A stretch of DNA of 25,370 nucleotides from Tolypocladium sp. Sup5 PDA-1 (Eukaryota > Ascomycota > Sordariomycetes > Hypocreales > Ophiocordycipitaceae), in the NCBI GenBank assembly GCA_000750105.3, contig JPHH03000129.1, positions 1-25,370 of the forward strand, written 5' to 3'. The position numbers and the translations under genes were made by a program. Of this stretch, positions 18,005 through 25,370 are shown in pieces (position 1 is the first letter of the stretch; each line of letters opens with the position of its first letter). Below the pieces are notes generated by a model, which was given only the letters and a program-made list of their open reading frames with translations, searched no databases and was not told where the DNA came from.

Positions 18005-19747
18005 TCACTTTGTCGTGCCATTAACACCAGCGGTCGCCCCCGATCGCCTCGCCCCCAGTTGCTTCGCGGGTAACGAGCGCTGGCTGCGAGTGGCGGACGG
18101 ATCGCTGCCGGGGTAGGAAGGCGACGGTGCTATGCGCTTGGGAGGCGTCGTGTCGACGCTCCGAGTATCGTCTACTCCCGCCAAGGGGCGCCGCTTGCGT
18201 TTATTGCCTTTAGTTGACGGCTGGACGTTCTCGTCGCCTTGCTCAGGACTCACGTCGGCACTCCTTGTTGAGCACTCTTGGTTTGGAGGCGCGGGTAAGG
18301 TTAAGCGGGCCTCGAGACGCCGGATACGGTGCCTCAAGAGATCAACCTCCATCTGCAGCGATTCGATCTGGCTGGCGCGGTTCCCAATCTTGGATATGCT
18401 GCTGGTGAGAATGTCCAGCTCGTGGGAGGAGAACGAAGACGATTCAAACGGGGTCGGGGGATGAGCTCGGTCCTTGGCCATCTCTGCCCGGAGCTGCGTA
18501 GTCTCTCGCCTGATCGACGAGACCTCTAAAGCGTACTCTTTCGACATTGCTAGGCCTTCGCGAGCGGCCTGCTTCGGTTCATCGACCACGCTCCTGAGGC
18601 GGTCCACCTCGTCCTTCAACTCCCGCACCTCATGCTTGGTGTCGTACACGTCGCTCTTGAGGAAGTCTGATTCATCCTTGGCTTCCTGCAGCTCCTGCTG
18701 CGTTGAAGAAAGCTGCTCGCGCAAGCTGTCCACGTCCGACTTGGACCTGGCGAGGGCCTGTCGCAGCTCCGTTACGACCCTATCCGTAGTTTGGAGCTGC
18801 TGGTCCAGCCTCGAGAGGACCGAGTTGTTGTTCTGGCAGTCCCGCTTGACCTCCGGGACTTCTGATCTCAGGGACCCGAGATCGTCGCGCTGGCCGTTGC
18901 CGTCCCTTCGGACGCCGTCGATGGAGTCGCTCATCTGCTGCATCTGCCGGTCCACCCTGGCGATGGCCGTCTTAAAGTTGGTGACGACCTGCATCCCCAT
19001 GGCGCCGATGCGGTTGATGTATTGCTGCTGGGCGTAGAGGGCGGCCTGGAGCTGCATGAGATCGAGGGCATGAGGCATGCCTGCGTCAGGATTAAAGCTC
19101 TTGAAGGGCGGCGTCTCCTGCGCTGGCGCCGTGCTGCCGTGGCCATTTGTCGATGGGGGATCGTTCTTTAGCTTGAGGATTCGCTGTATCTTGGGTTCTG
19201 CCTTGCGTCGCAAGTCTGTGGCCCACTTCAGGACGATAGATGTGGTTCGGAATATGATCTGGCCGCTGGACGATTCACGCATGTGTTAGAAGGCAACCCA
19301 GACGACATCTTGGCCAAGGGTCTCACCTATGCAGGACGTGGTTGACGGGCGTATGCAAGCACTTTCGCCCAACGATGGCTTCGCACTTGGCGCATATTGC
19401 ATCTTGCAGTTTGCTACAGAGAGAGTTATTAGCCAGGTCGCTGTGGATGTGGATAGACACGGTGATGCTCACCAGCCGGCAACCAAGGTGGCTGCGTCGC
19501 CGATTCGTACTGTACCGGAGGTCGATATGAGGAACGGCTCGTGGGTCACAGAAGTGAGATGCCTGTTTCCAATCTGTGCCCAGAGATTGGCGACGGTGCC
19601 CAGCTCGGCATCGCACTGGGCGCATTTGCAGCTGACGAGGTCCATGATGGATGATTGAGACGGAGAAGCATCGTCGTCGCGCTCTAAACGCGTAAAGTGG
19701 AAGCGAGTCGCGACCCTCGAGGTGGCGACCCGATCTGATTGGCCCAT
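18005..19747 (-). CDS. Mis18/Yippee-type zinc-domain protein with long coiled coil, three exons
   Basis: Exons (minus strand): from the ATG to 19473, 19413-19327, and 19265-18005; introns are 59 and 61 bp with GTGAG donors and CTAA-type branch points, and the phases join exactly. The N-terminal domain reads CKCAQCDAELGTVANLWAQI, then SGTVRIGDAATLVAGC, then CAKCEAIVGRKCLHTPVNHV. The two CxxC pairs, the G-C-x-L before the second pair and the C-x-x-T-P-x-N-H motif fit the Mis18/Yippee fold (PF03226 type). Mis18 proteins prime centromeres for CENP-A loading. The rest is a coiled coil (SRLDQQLQTTDRVVTELRQA; LREQLSSTQQELQEAKDESD) and a basic tail (NKRKRRP, TPPKRIAP). Start choices: ATG 19747 (540 aa) or ATG 19645 (506 aa); the second puts the CCAAT and ACGCGT boxes upstream and is preferred. 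No breaks. The structure is firm; the Mis18 role is inference. Confidence 0.78.
19688..19693 (-). promoter_or_regulatory. ACGCGT (MluI cell-cycle box-like) upstream of the Mis18-like gene
   Basis: A palindromic ACGCGT flanked by AAA, 43 bases upstream of the ATG at 19645. In yeasts this is the binding core of the G1/S regulator MBF, and it is found near DNA-replication and chromosome-segregation genes. It falls inside the reading frame if the ATG at 19747 is used, so its role depends on the start chosen. Confidence 0.35.
19738..19742 (-). promoter_or_regulatory. CCAAT box
   Basis: On the minus strand GGGCCAATCAG, about 95 bases upstream of the ATG at 19645. The position suits a CCAAT-binding-factor site. 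It lies just after the ATG at 19747, which is an argument for the downstream start. Confidence 0.35.
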
Positions 19748-20412
19748 CGCAGCGTCCCCGGGCCCACCTGCCTTGCCCTCGGCGGGCTGGCAGCGGTCAG
19801 AGACTCATACCCCATTCATTGGCTTGACATGCGCTTCGTACCTGGCAAGGTGACGGAGTTGAGTGGGCAGTTTTAAACCCGCCAGCCTCCCATCAACCTT
19901 TGCGGCACCACTAGTATTACCAGACGGTCGTTCGGCAGTTGTGCGGGGCGACCTTTCATCCTGCAGCGATTACCCGCGGACAACGTGCGCGGCGACGAAC
20001 TCAACGAATGGCCGTGGTGGGAGGAGCAGGATACGGTTCATCGATGCCCGTGTAACGCTTCCCTGCAACTGTACCTGGGACCTTGGCGCAATTCGGATGT
20101 TCGCTAACAGGGTGGATATGGCGCACGGAGTGTGGTTGGCCAGCGATAGAAACATGCGCAGCACCAGCAAGCCTCTTCGTAGGATGCGTTTCGTCCCTTC
20201 TGTGCAACGCATTGTCATGCGCGCTGTTCCCCAGACCCATGCGTGATGTTCATTTGGCCGCTCAATCGTTACAGGCGGAGACAGATGTTGTGATGCTGGC
20301 ACGTCTCCTGCTCCATCTCTTGACGTCGGCTCCCAACCCTGCCTTGCTCTACGACACTTCACCTGGGTTCACGGGCTTTCCTCGTTGCAATGCAAATTAG
20401 GTACGTGAGCAA
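19748..20412. other. Intergenic between the Mis18-like and chromodomain genes
   Basis: This holds the upstream region of the Mis18-like gene and the downstream region of the chromodomain gene, both on the minus strand. The open frames (for example plus 19863-20246) have no recognisable content and overlap on both strands. Confidence 0.45.
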
Positions 20413-21378
20413 TTAATCCGATTTAGGCTCCTGCCAGTATGATGGGAGCTCTTTGGTTCGCCGCTTCTTCGCGATCAGGCCCTCACCAACCCAGACGTCC
20501 TGATGCCGCGAGAGACCTCGCCAGTGAACTTTACATTGGCGATTGCCCCCCTTTCCCCGCGATTCTAGAATGTCCACATCTGCATCCAAACCCTCGTACC
20601 CTTTCTCAAACTCGTTAAGCATGTCTTTGTCTGGTACATCACTCTTTCTAAGTAATCCAGTAGTACCGTCATCCCACCGAAGGAAGATAAGGTGGCGGTA
20701 CCGGCCAAGTATGCGCTTCACCCGGAACACATCTTCCGTGTGACCCAGCTGGCCTGGTTTCTCTTGGCTGCTTGCGACGAGCATCTCATTCTGTTTGGTT
20801 GCCGCTCGAGCGCGTGCTTTGCCTTCGGCCCGTGTGGGCGGCTCGCCCTCGCCCTGGCTTGTTGTGGCCGGCTTCCGTTTGGTGGACTGCCCTCTGGTTG
20901 CCGCCCGGGTGCGTGGGCCGTCTCTGGCTGTCGCCTGTATGCATGTCTTGCATTGTCTTGATGGCGGCGGCACTCGTGTCTTCTCGTCTGGCAGACTTCG
21001 TGTCTGCGTTGGAGATAGCTCGGGTGGATGAGCCTGCGACCCTGGAGGCATGCCATCTGTATCGACAGAGCCATTAATAACGTCCTCTGGAAACCAATAT
21101 TCATTTACGACAGCATAGGGCAAAGAATACGACGCAGCGTCATCATCAGATACTGGGTCGGGGATCATGATAGCCACGGGAGCTCTGCCCGTCTTGATTG
21201 TGCCGGAAGTTGTAAGATCCATGGAGAGCTTGGCGCGTACGGTAGGAGAAAGTGGGTGGCATTGTTCGCCTCGACAGCTGCGAAAGCGACAGCTGGAGTT
21301 GGGGTTGGGAACACGATGTGCGGTTGTCGACGGTCTGTTCGCCGCTTCGCAAGCTGCGGGAAAGTAAGCCGTGTACAC
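20413..21378 (-). CDS. Chromodomain protein with a second chromo-like segment
   Basis: A single-exon frame of 321 codons. Residues about 268-305 form a chromodomain-like unit: VDILESRGKGGNRQCKVHWR, then GLSRHQDVWVGEGLI, with the K-V-x-W-R-G strand and the later aromatic W. Residues about 215-250 (DVFRVKRILGRYRHLIFLRW, DDGTTG) resemble another chromo or chromo-shadow strand set. Chromodomains bind methylated histone tails or related peptides and recruit proteins to chromatin. The middle (about 140-205) is basic and low-complexity (TRGQSTKRKPATTSQGEGEP), fitting a nuclear, DNA- or RNA-touching linker. Start: ATG 21378, or ATG 21222 (269 aa); the sequence after 21222 (MDLTTSGTIKTGRAPVAIMI) looks more protein-like, so the downstream start is likely. 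It could derive from a Ty3/gypsy chromointegrase tail, but no integrase is attached. Confidence 0.65.
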   Translation of the reverse strand: MYTAYFPAACEAANRPSTTAHRVPNPNSSCRFRSCRGEQCHPLSPTVRAKLSMDLTTSGTIKTGRAPVAIMIPDPVSDDDAASYSLPYAVVNEYWFPEDVINGSVDTDGMPPGSQAHPPELSPTQTRSLPDEKTRVPPPSRQCKTCIQATARDGPRTRAATRGQSTKRKPATTSQGEGEPPTRAEGKARARAATKQNEMLVASSQEKPGQLGHTEDVFRVKRILGRYRHLIFLRWDDGTTGLLRKSDVPDKDMLNEFEKGYEGLDADVDILESRGKGGNRQCKVHWRGLSRHQDVWVGEGLIAKKRRTKELPSYWQEPKSD

Positions 21379-21639
21379 ACATTTGTGTGCGCTAGAGCCA
21401 ACGAGGAGTACGCCTGGGGACTCACGCGGGCAGGCTGGTTGTCTAAACGCCAGGCTTGGCTGTCTCGCTGTTGAGGCCGGCTATGACTCCGGCTATTATG
21501 TAGCACCGGCCACTCTCGCACGGCAAAGCCGCCTTGGTCTTAGCCTTCGCGTGTGGACCAGTCATTGTTCCATCGCCTCCAAAACCCGCCCTTTCTCCTT
21601 CACAGTCAACGAAGCTCCACGCTGGGTCTGCACTTATTT

Positions 21640-21890
21640 GGTAGTCGGCCAGAAATGGCTGTTTGTCTGGACAGTAGCGGTGCAGTTGACAATAAGCCAG
21701 AACCAGCTCTTTGTAGGGATGTGAGGATGTGGGGATGGCAGTGTGGACCATTGGGCAGCAAGCCAGAACCAGCTCTTTGTATGGAGAGTAGGGGTGCAGT
21801 TGGCAACAAGCCGGAACTAGCTCTTTGGACGGGTTGCAGCGTGGACCACTAGGCAATAAGCCAGAACCGGCAGTTTGGCTGGCAGCGCAT
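21640..21890 (+). repeat. Degenerate minisatellite
   Basis: The core AAGCCAGAACCAGCTCTTTG or variants start at 21694, 21760, 21808 and 21858 (spacing 66, 48 and 50 bp), with a weaker match near 21643. The intervening sequence repeats GTGGACCA and GGTGCAGTTG. Related fragments (GGACCGGCAGTTT) recur near 22065. It is non-coding; the open frames across it on both strands come from the repeat. Confidence 0.7.
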
Positions 21891-22257
21891 AGGAGCTGTA
21901 CCACCGATTCCAGCCTCACCCAACGCAGCTGTTATAGCCTTGAAACTAAGCAGTGTCGCCAGGTTTACGAAGGAAAAGCCGGACTTGGCGAACTTAAACG
22001 TTGTCGCGGCCGCTGGGATTCCGGACCGGCTGATAACATACTCTGGTCAAGTCACGCGGACAGGGACCGGCAGTTTTTGGCATATACACCGCTAGCTACA
22101 AAAAAGTGAACCGAGATAGACGGGCGACTCAAGCGATGTCAAACAGCTGTTTCTGGCTGATTGCGAAGTAGGTGTGGAGCCAAGGCGGAGCTCAATCTGA
22201 CCCCGTACTTGCTCCTCACGATGATCAGAATCTTCCCCATTACGTTCAAAACTTTTA

Positions 22258-22990
22258 CTAACAAAGATCCGTCCGCCTTCTCGAACTTTGCGCCCAGGAA
22301 GAGACGCCGGAAATAGAGTACAACGCGACCTTGCAGCTGCCGAATTGCAGTGTCAACCACCTGATGGCTCGGCCAAAGGCGGCTACCGAACTACCCTACA
22401 CTCTCCGATATCGAGCCGTCACACTTGCGCCGCCAGCAACTTGGCCCGTAAGCAGAGACCACGGGAAATATCCAGTACTCTCCGTGCGGAATCAAGCGTT
22501 TCTCGAGTCTGTTAACTCGGCCTTCCCTCAACAGCATCGACCATAGAAGTCGCCTTAATACGCAATGATATTGCTCATCACAGTTGCAAGCAGAAGCCTC
22601 CCCGTCCCCTCGAAGCCCTCTACTACATGAAGGAGGCAGTAAAAGCCTGGAGGAAAGTCCCGAAGGCGCAGCGGAGCTATCCGAGGCCCGAATTTGACCC
22701 AGAGACACAACAGCAGTTGGTCTCTCTGTTGGGTGGACAACTGGACGTCCTTGACGGGTGGCTTCCGAAGGTGGATCCGGGAAGCTGTGGCTGTATGTCA
22801 TGCCATGGACCTGGAGGTGGACAACGTGGTATCCCTCTCGGCATGCGGTCACCATTTCACGCTCGTTGCATCTTCCCGCAGCTGCTGGCGCAAGAAACGT
22901 GCCCTGTGCGCTGCGCACCCTTTAGGACACAGCAACTAAGATTCCCGGACCCGTCGGTTGTTGCGGAGATTGTCACATGCGGGAGAACGG
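22258..22990 (+). pseudogene. RING-finger protein gene, frameshifted
   Basis: Protein-like sequence runs CAQEETPEIEYNATLQLPNC, then HGKYPVLSVRNQAFLESVNS to about 22530. After a shift it continues IEVALIRNDIAHHSCKQKPP, ALYYMKEAVKAWRKVPKAQR and GQLDVLDGWLPKVDPGSC to 22788. One extra base then moves the frame to VCHAMDLEVDNVVSLSACGH, and a one-base loss near 22858 returns it to FHARCIFPQLLAQETCP. The spacing C-x2-C, C-G-H-x2-H-x2-C, C-P marks a RING-H2 zinc finger, the usual core of E3 ubiquitin ligases. The final cysteine is displaced (CPVRC instead of CPxC). With three single-base shifts no ligase can be made from this copy. The 5' end is not defined: a stop lies just before 22258. Confidence 0.7.
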
Positions 22991-23039
22991 GCTTCGAGGG
23001 ATCCTTGAGACGGACTGCTTCTTGTAGTGCTCCGTAAAG

Positions 23040-24159
23040 AATACATGTTACCTCTGTGCGCGCAGCCCTTCCATCGTCCTGTTCCATGTATCACATTGAA
23101 GTGAGAAATGCCGGACCCTGAATTCTAAATCTACAGCGGTAAATATCCGTTCTCCAGGGTTTACTTTCCACCTCAACAACATCACTTGACCTCGCGAACA
23201 CCGGCCGCTCCCATTGGGAAAAATGACACCATCAGTCCCTGCCTAACTATGTACCTTGAGCTAGACAGACACGAAAGCTAAGTCGCCATTCTCCGGAACA
23301 GCTCCAAGCAACAGGGGATAGGGGAGTGGAAGCCGGCTGGATGGGTCCACTGATTGGGCGCCTATGGGGAGCTGCAGCTCTCTCTCTCGGGCGAACAGTC
23401 TTGCGGCTCTATATTGCGGGTGATGGTTACGGCTGTGATACAAAGGTCCTGGGAGATCTACCACTCCTTTAAAAAACATGCATGCCAAAGTTGTTGGCGT
23501 GGTAGAGTTGCAGAAGCCACTCAGGAGCTCCTCCACGTGCCCAGAAGGAGGTACGTTGATAGGAACTACCTCTTACCTGGCGCGTCTCGAGCACGTAGGC
23601 ATAACGTAAGTGACATGTAAAGGTCGGGATAAGGCGCTGGGGCCGGGCCCAGCAGAGATGGTGATTGAGACGGGGTCTAGGTAGCTAGCTCAGCTGCCGA
23701 TAGTAGAAGCACGAGTTGATTATCGGCATTTGTTGCCGCCGAGTTGATAACATGGCGCTTTACTATGCCGCTGGGTACTGCATGAGTACGGGAGACTCGG
23801 TTGTGAGTTCAGCCACATTGGCGATTGGCAAGCTGGAGCCCAATGCTGCGGATAGCACCGTGGCAACACATGTCGATCGAAGCAACGCCTGGCTTTGGTC
23901 ACCGTTGTGTAAGCACAGTGGAGACGGAGGTAGTATTGGCTTGTTTGGCCTTTTGAAGATTCATGCCCTTTCTAACTCGTTGCCAAAGCCCATCTTCCGC
24001 CAGGCTAATTCTCCTCTGTCGAAAAATGCTGCGTTGCTGCCATGGAATCAGGTCTGGCGATATCTTGGGGGCGGCCCTCACCGACGGCCACGCATCGGGC
24101 AACAGTGTCAAGCCCTCCCAAGGTTCGATTGCCAGGGACGGAGGGAACGCCGCCGACAC
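23040..24159. other. Intergenic, no supported gene
   Basis: Open frames such as plus 23354-23620 and plus 23716-24210 lack recognisable motifs. The last part of 23963-24160 may include the linker upstream of the broken 2EXR gene. No repeats or RNA genes were recognised. Confidence 0.4.
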
Positions 24160-24750
24160 GCCGACCACCTTTCCCCAATTCCCTCGGCTACCCCAAGAAC
24201 TTCAAGATGAGGTCTGGTCTTTCGCGGCCGCCGACCCCCTGCCCCTTCCCGGAGTCCACCTCTTCACCCTCTTCGGTACCATCACTGATGATATAGCGTC
24301 TCTATCTGGCGTGTCGCCCTCAGCCGTGCCGCTTGAGGCAGCAGCCGGCAGAGCTTCTCCTGGACGGGCTCGAATAAGTCGGCGTACCTGGTGGACATGA
24401 CATGCGGGCTATGGGCCGCCTGCAGAGCTTCCTGGCAGATTTAACAGAGCCAGGGCAAGACCGTAGGCTGCAACCGTCTCAGGGCTTCAGTTACGCAAAG
24501 TACAAAGTCCGGGTACGAGGACATATGCATAAAAGTATTTCCCGAGCTGTGGTTCATTGACTACACCATTCGTCCACGAGCTGGCCGTGCAAGGTTGGCC
24601 GATCACGGACGTCAGTTCCGGGGCAAGGGGCACACACTCATCGAGGTGCTGGAAGACACCCGTGCTGGGAGCTGGACCCGAGCGGCTTCTTTCGCTGGCT
24701 GCGTCAGATGCATGGCTCTGTTGCGAGTCGAGACTCGCCTAGGGATTTGA
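24160..24750 (+). pseudogene. 2EXR-domain protein gene, broken
   Basis: At 24160-24290 the frame reads TTFPQFPRLPQELQDEVWSF, the hallmark start of the fungal 2EXR domain (F-x-x-F-x-x-L-P-x-E-L-x-x-x-I/V-W). The frame is then lost in GC-rich sequence. Related coding resumes as KSAYLVDMTCGLWAACR around 24375-24430, and again at 24490-24747 with ICIKVFPELWFIDYTIRPRA and FRGKGHTLIEVLEDT, to a TGA at 24748-24750. In proteins of this family I recall, the domain start is followed about 100 residues later by an F-P-x-L-W-F-I-D-Y block, so these pieces belong to one gene. A TAA at 24442-24444 and at least one shift separate them. The function of 2EXR proteins is unknown; they are numerous in filamentous ascomycetes. 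Confidence 0.62.
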
Positions 24751-25065
24751 ACATCATCTTAGTTCGGACTTCTCGCCTGCAAAAAGGTGGGTGCTTAAGT
24801 GGCATTGAAGATACCTCGGACGGAGCCACGTGCATGTTTAGGGGTTCGTGGGACGGAGACATGATCGTGTAGCAAGCAAAGGCACTACCCGGTTCCCCGT
24901 GGACTTAAGGTGGGTTCAGATACAAGAAATCGGCAAGTTCCATCAGACCTAGCATGATAGAGAGCGGCCATGATCAGGCGTCGGGTTTGTGCTGCAATCA
25001 CCTACAAGAGTCCCGTGCATTAAGAATGAAGCCCAGCGTGTCGGGTCTGAGCGGCCGGGAGAGCC
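24751..25065. other. Unassigned stretch next to the terminal repeat
   Basis: No open frame of note, no recognisable motif and no repeat shared with the flank of the other repeat copy (7080 onward). Confidence 0.4.
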
Positions 25066-25356
25066 TTGTAACGCGTGAGAAGGTGAGATAATTGACTTTT
25101 AAGACTTTTGATTTCTAGCTAAATGAGTGGAAAAGGGATTCTTTTTATCTGTGCCGTTGAGGCCCGTGATGCCCTGCAATGCAGCGTTGGCTGCGTGTTG
25201 TTGGAGGCGTTGTTGGAGGCGTCAGACTTCGCGATGAGGCATTTGCAGCTTCAATTGAGTCTCGAGTCATCAATGCAACGAGGCTTCATTCATCAATGGA
25301 AGAAGGCAACAAGGCTTGATTCCTGAATGCACACACCGAGTCATCAATGTGATGTG
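25066..25356 (-). repeat. ~290-bp dispersed repeat, copy 2 (inverted relative to copy 1)
   Basis: Reverse complement of 6793-7079. It contains a local duplication of TTGTTGGAGGCG (about 25198-25221) absent from copy 1. Its outer end is 14 bases from the window edge, which finishes in a G-rich run (GGCGGGGTGGGGGGG). The similarity stops at TTGTAAC on the inner side, the same terminus as copy 1. Confidence 0.85.
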
Positions 25357-25370
25357 GCGGGGTGGGGGGG

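Noticed and set aside
24110..24150. GGTTCGATTGCC resembling a tRNA T-arm
   Set aside because: No matching acceptor, D or anticodon stems could be folded around it.
6793..25356. Starship-type giant transposon
   Set aside because: No DUF3435 tyrosine recombinase (captain) was seen at either end, and the inverted repeats are long and diverged, unlike Starship termini.

Overview
The window looks like nuclear DNA of a filamentous ascomycete. The genes have short introns (58-132 bp) with GT(A/G)AG(T) donors, CTAA-type branch points and AG acceptors. The recognisable proteins are typical of Pezizomycotina: a fungal transcription-factor domain of the PF11951 type, a 2EXR domain, an ankyrin array and a chromodomain. 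The closest resemblances I recall are in Hypocreales, but that placement is inference. No RNA genes, CRISPR arrays or bacterial-type operons were seen.

Layout. (1) 1-2050 is AT-rich retrotransposon debris. It holds the 5' end of a Ty1/copia gag on the minus strand, running off the left edge, with its primer-binding site and LTR. It also holds a second, oppositely oriented LTR-like sequence, a 72-bp-armed palindrome and two tandem repeats. (2) 2050-6305 is a GC-rich, decayed Ty3/gypsy element: a low-complexity gag-like remnant, then reverse transcriptase, RNase H and integrase broken by frameshifts and stops. (3) 6306-9550 is mostly non-coding and contains one copy of a ~290-bp dispersed repeat; a second copy lies inverted at the far right end (25066-25356). 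(4) 9551-13172 is a multi-exon fungal transcription factor whose C-terminal regulatory domain is intact but which shows no Zn2Cys6 cluster. (5) 13293-14060 is a frameshifted minus-strand pseudogene of unknown family. (6) 15612-16986 is an ankyrin-repeat gene with an exact 102-bp DNA period and a frameshifted 3' end. (7) 17540-17919 is an unrecognised broken coding segment. (8) 18005-19747 (minus) is an intact three-exon gene with a Mis18/Yippee-like CxxC zinc domain followed by a long coiled coil. (9) 20413-21378 (minus) is an intact chromodomain ORF with a second chromo-like segment before it. (10) 22258-22990 is a frameshifted RING-finger gene. (11) 24160-24750 is a broken 2EXR-domain gene.

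The picture is an accessory, transposon-rich segment: three largely intact genes (transcription factor, Mis18-like, chromodomain) and part of an ankyrin gene lie among at least five broken ones. Two of the intact genes (Mis18-like and chromodomain) suggest chromatin or centromere roles, but nothing shows that they act together. There is no convincing multi-gene system. The best leads are the Mis18-like gene with its candidate cell-cycle box, the transcription factor without a visible DNA-binding cluster, and the inverted ~290-bp repeats bracketing about 18 kb.
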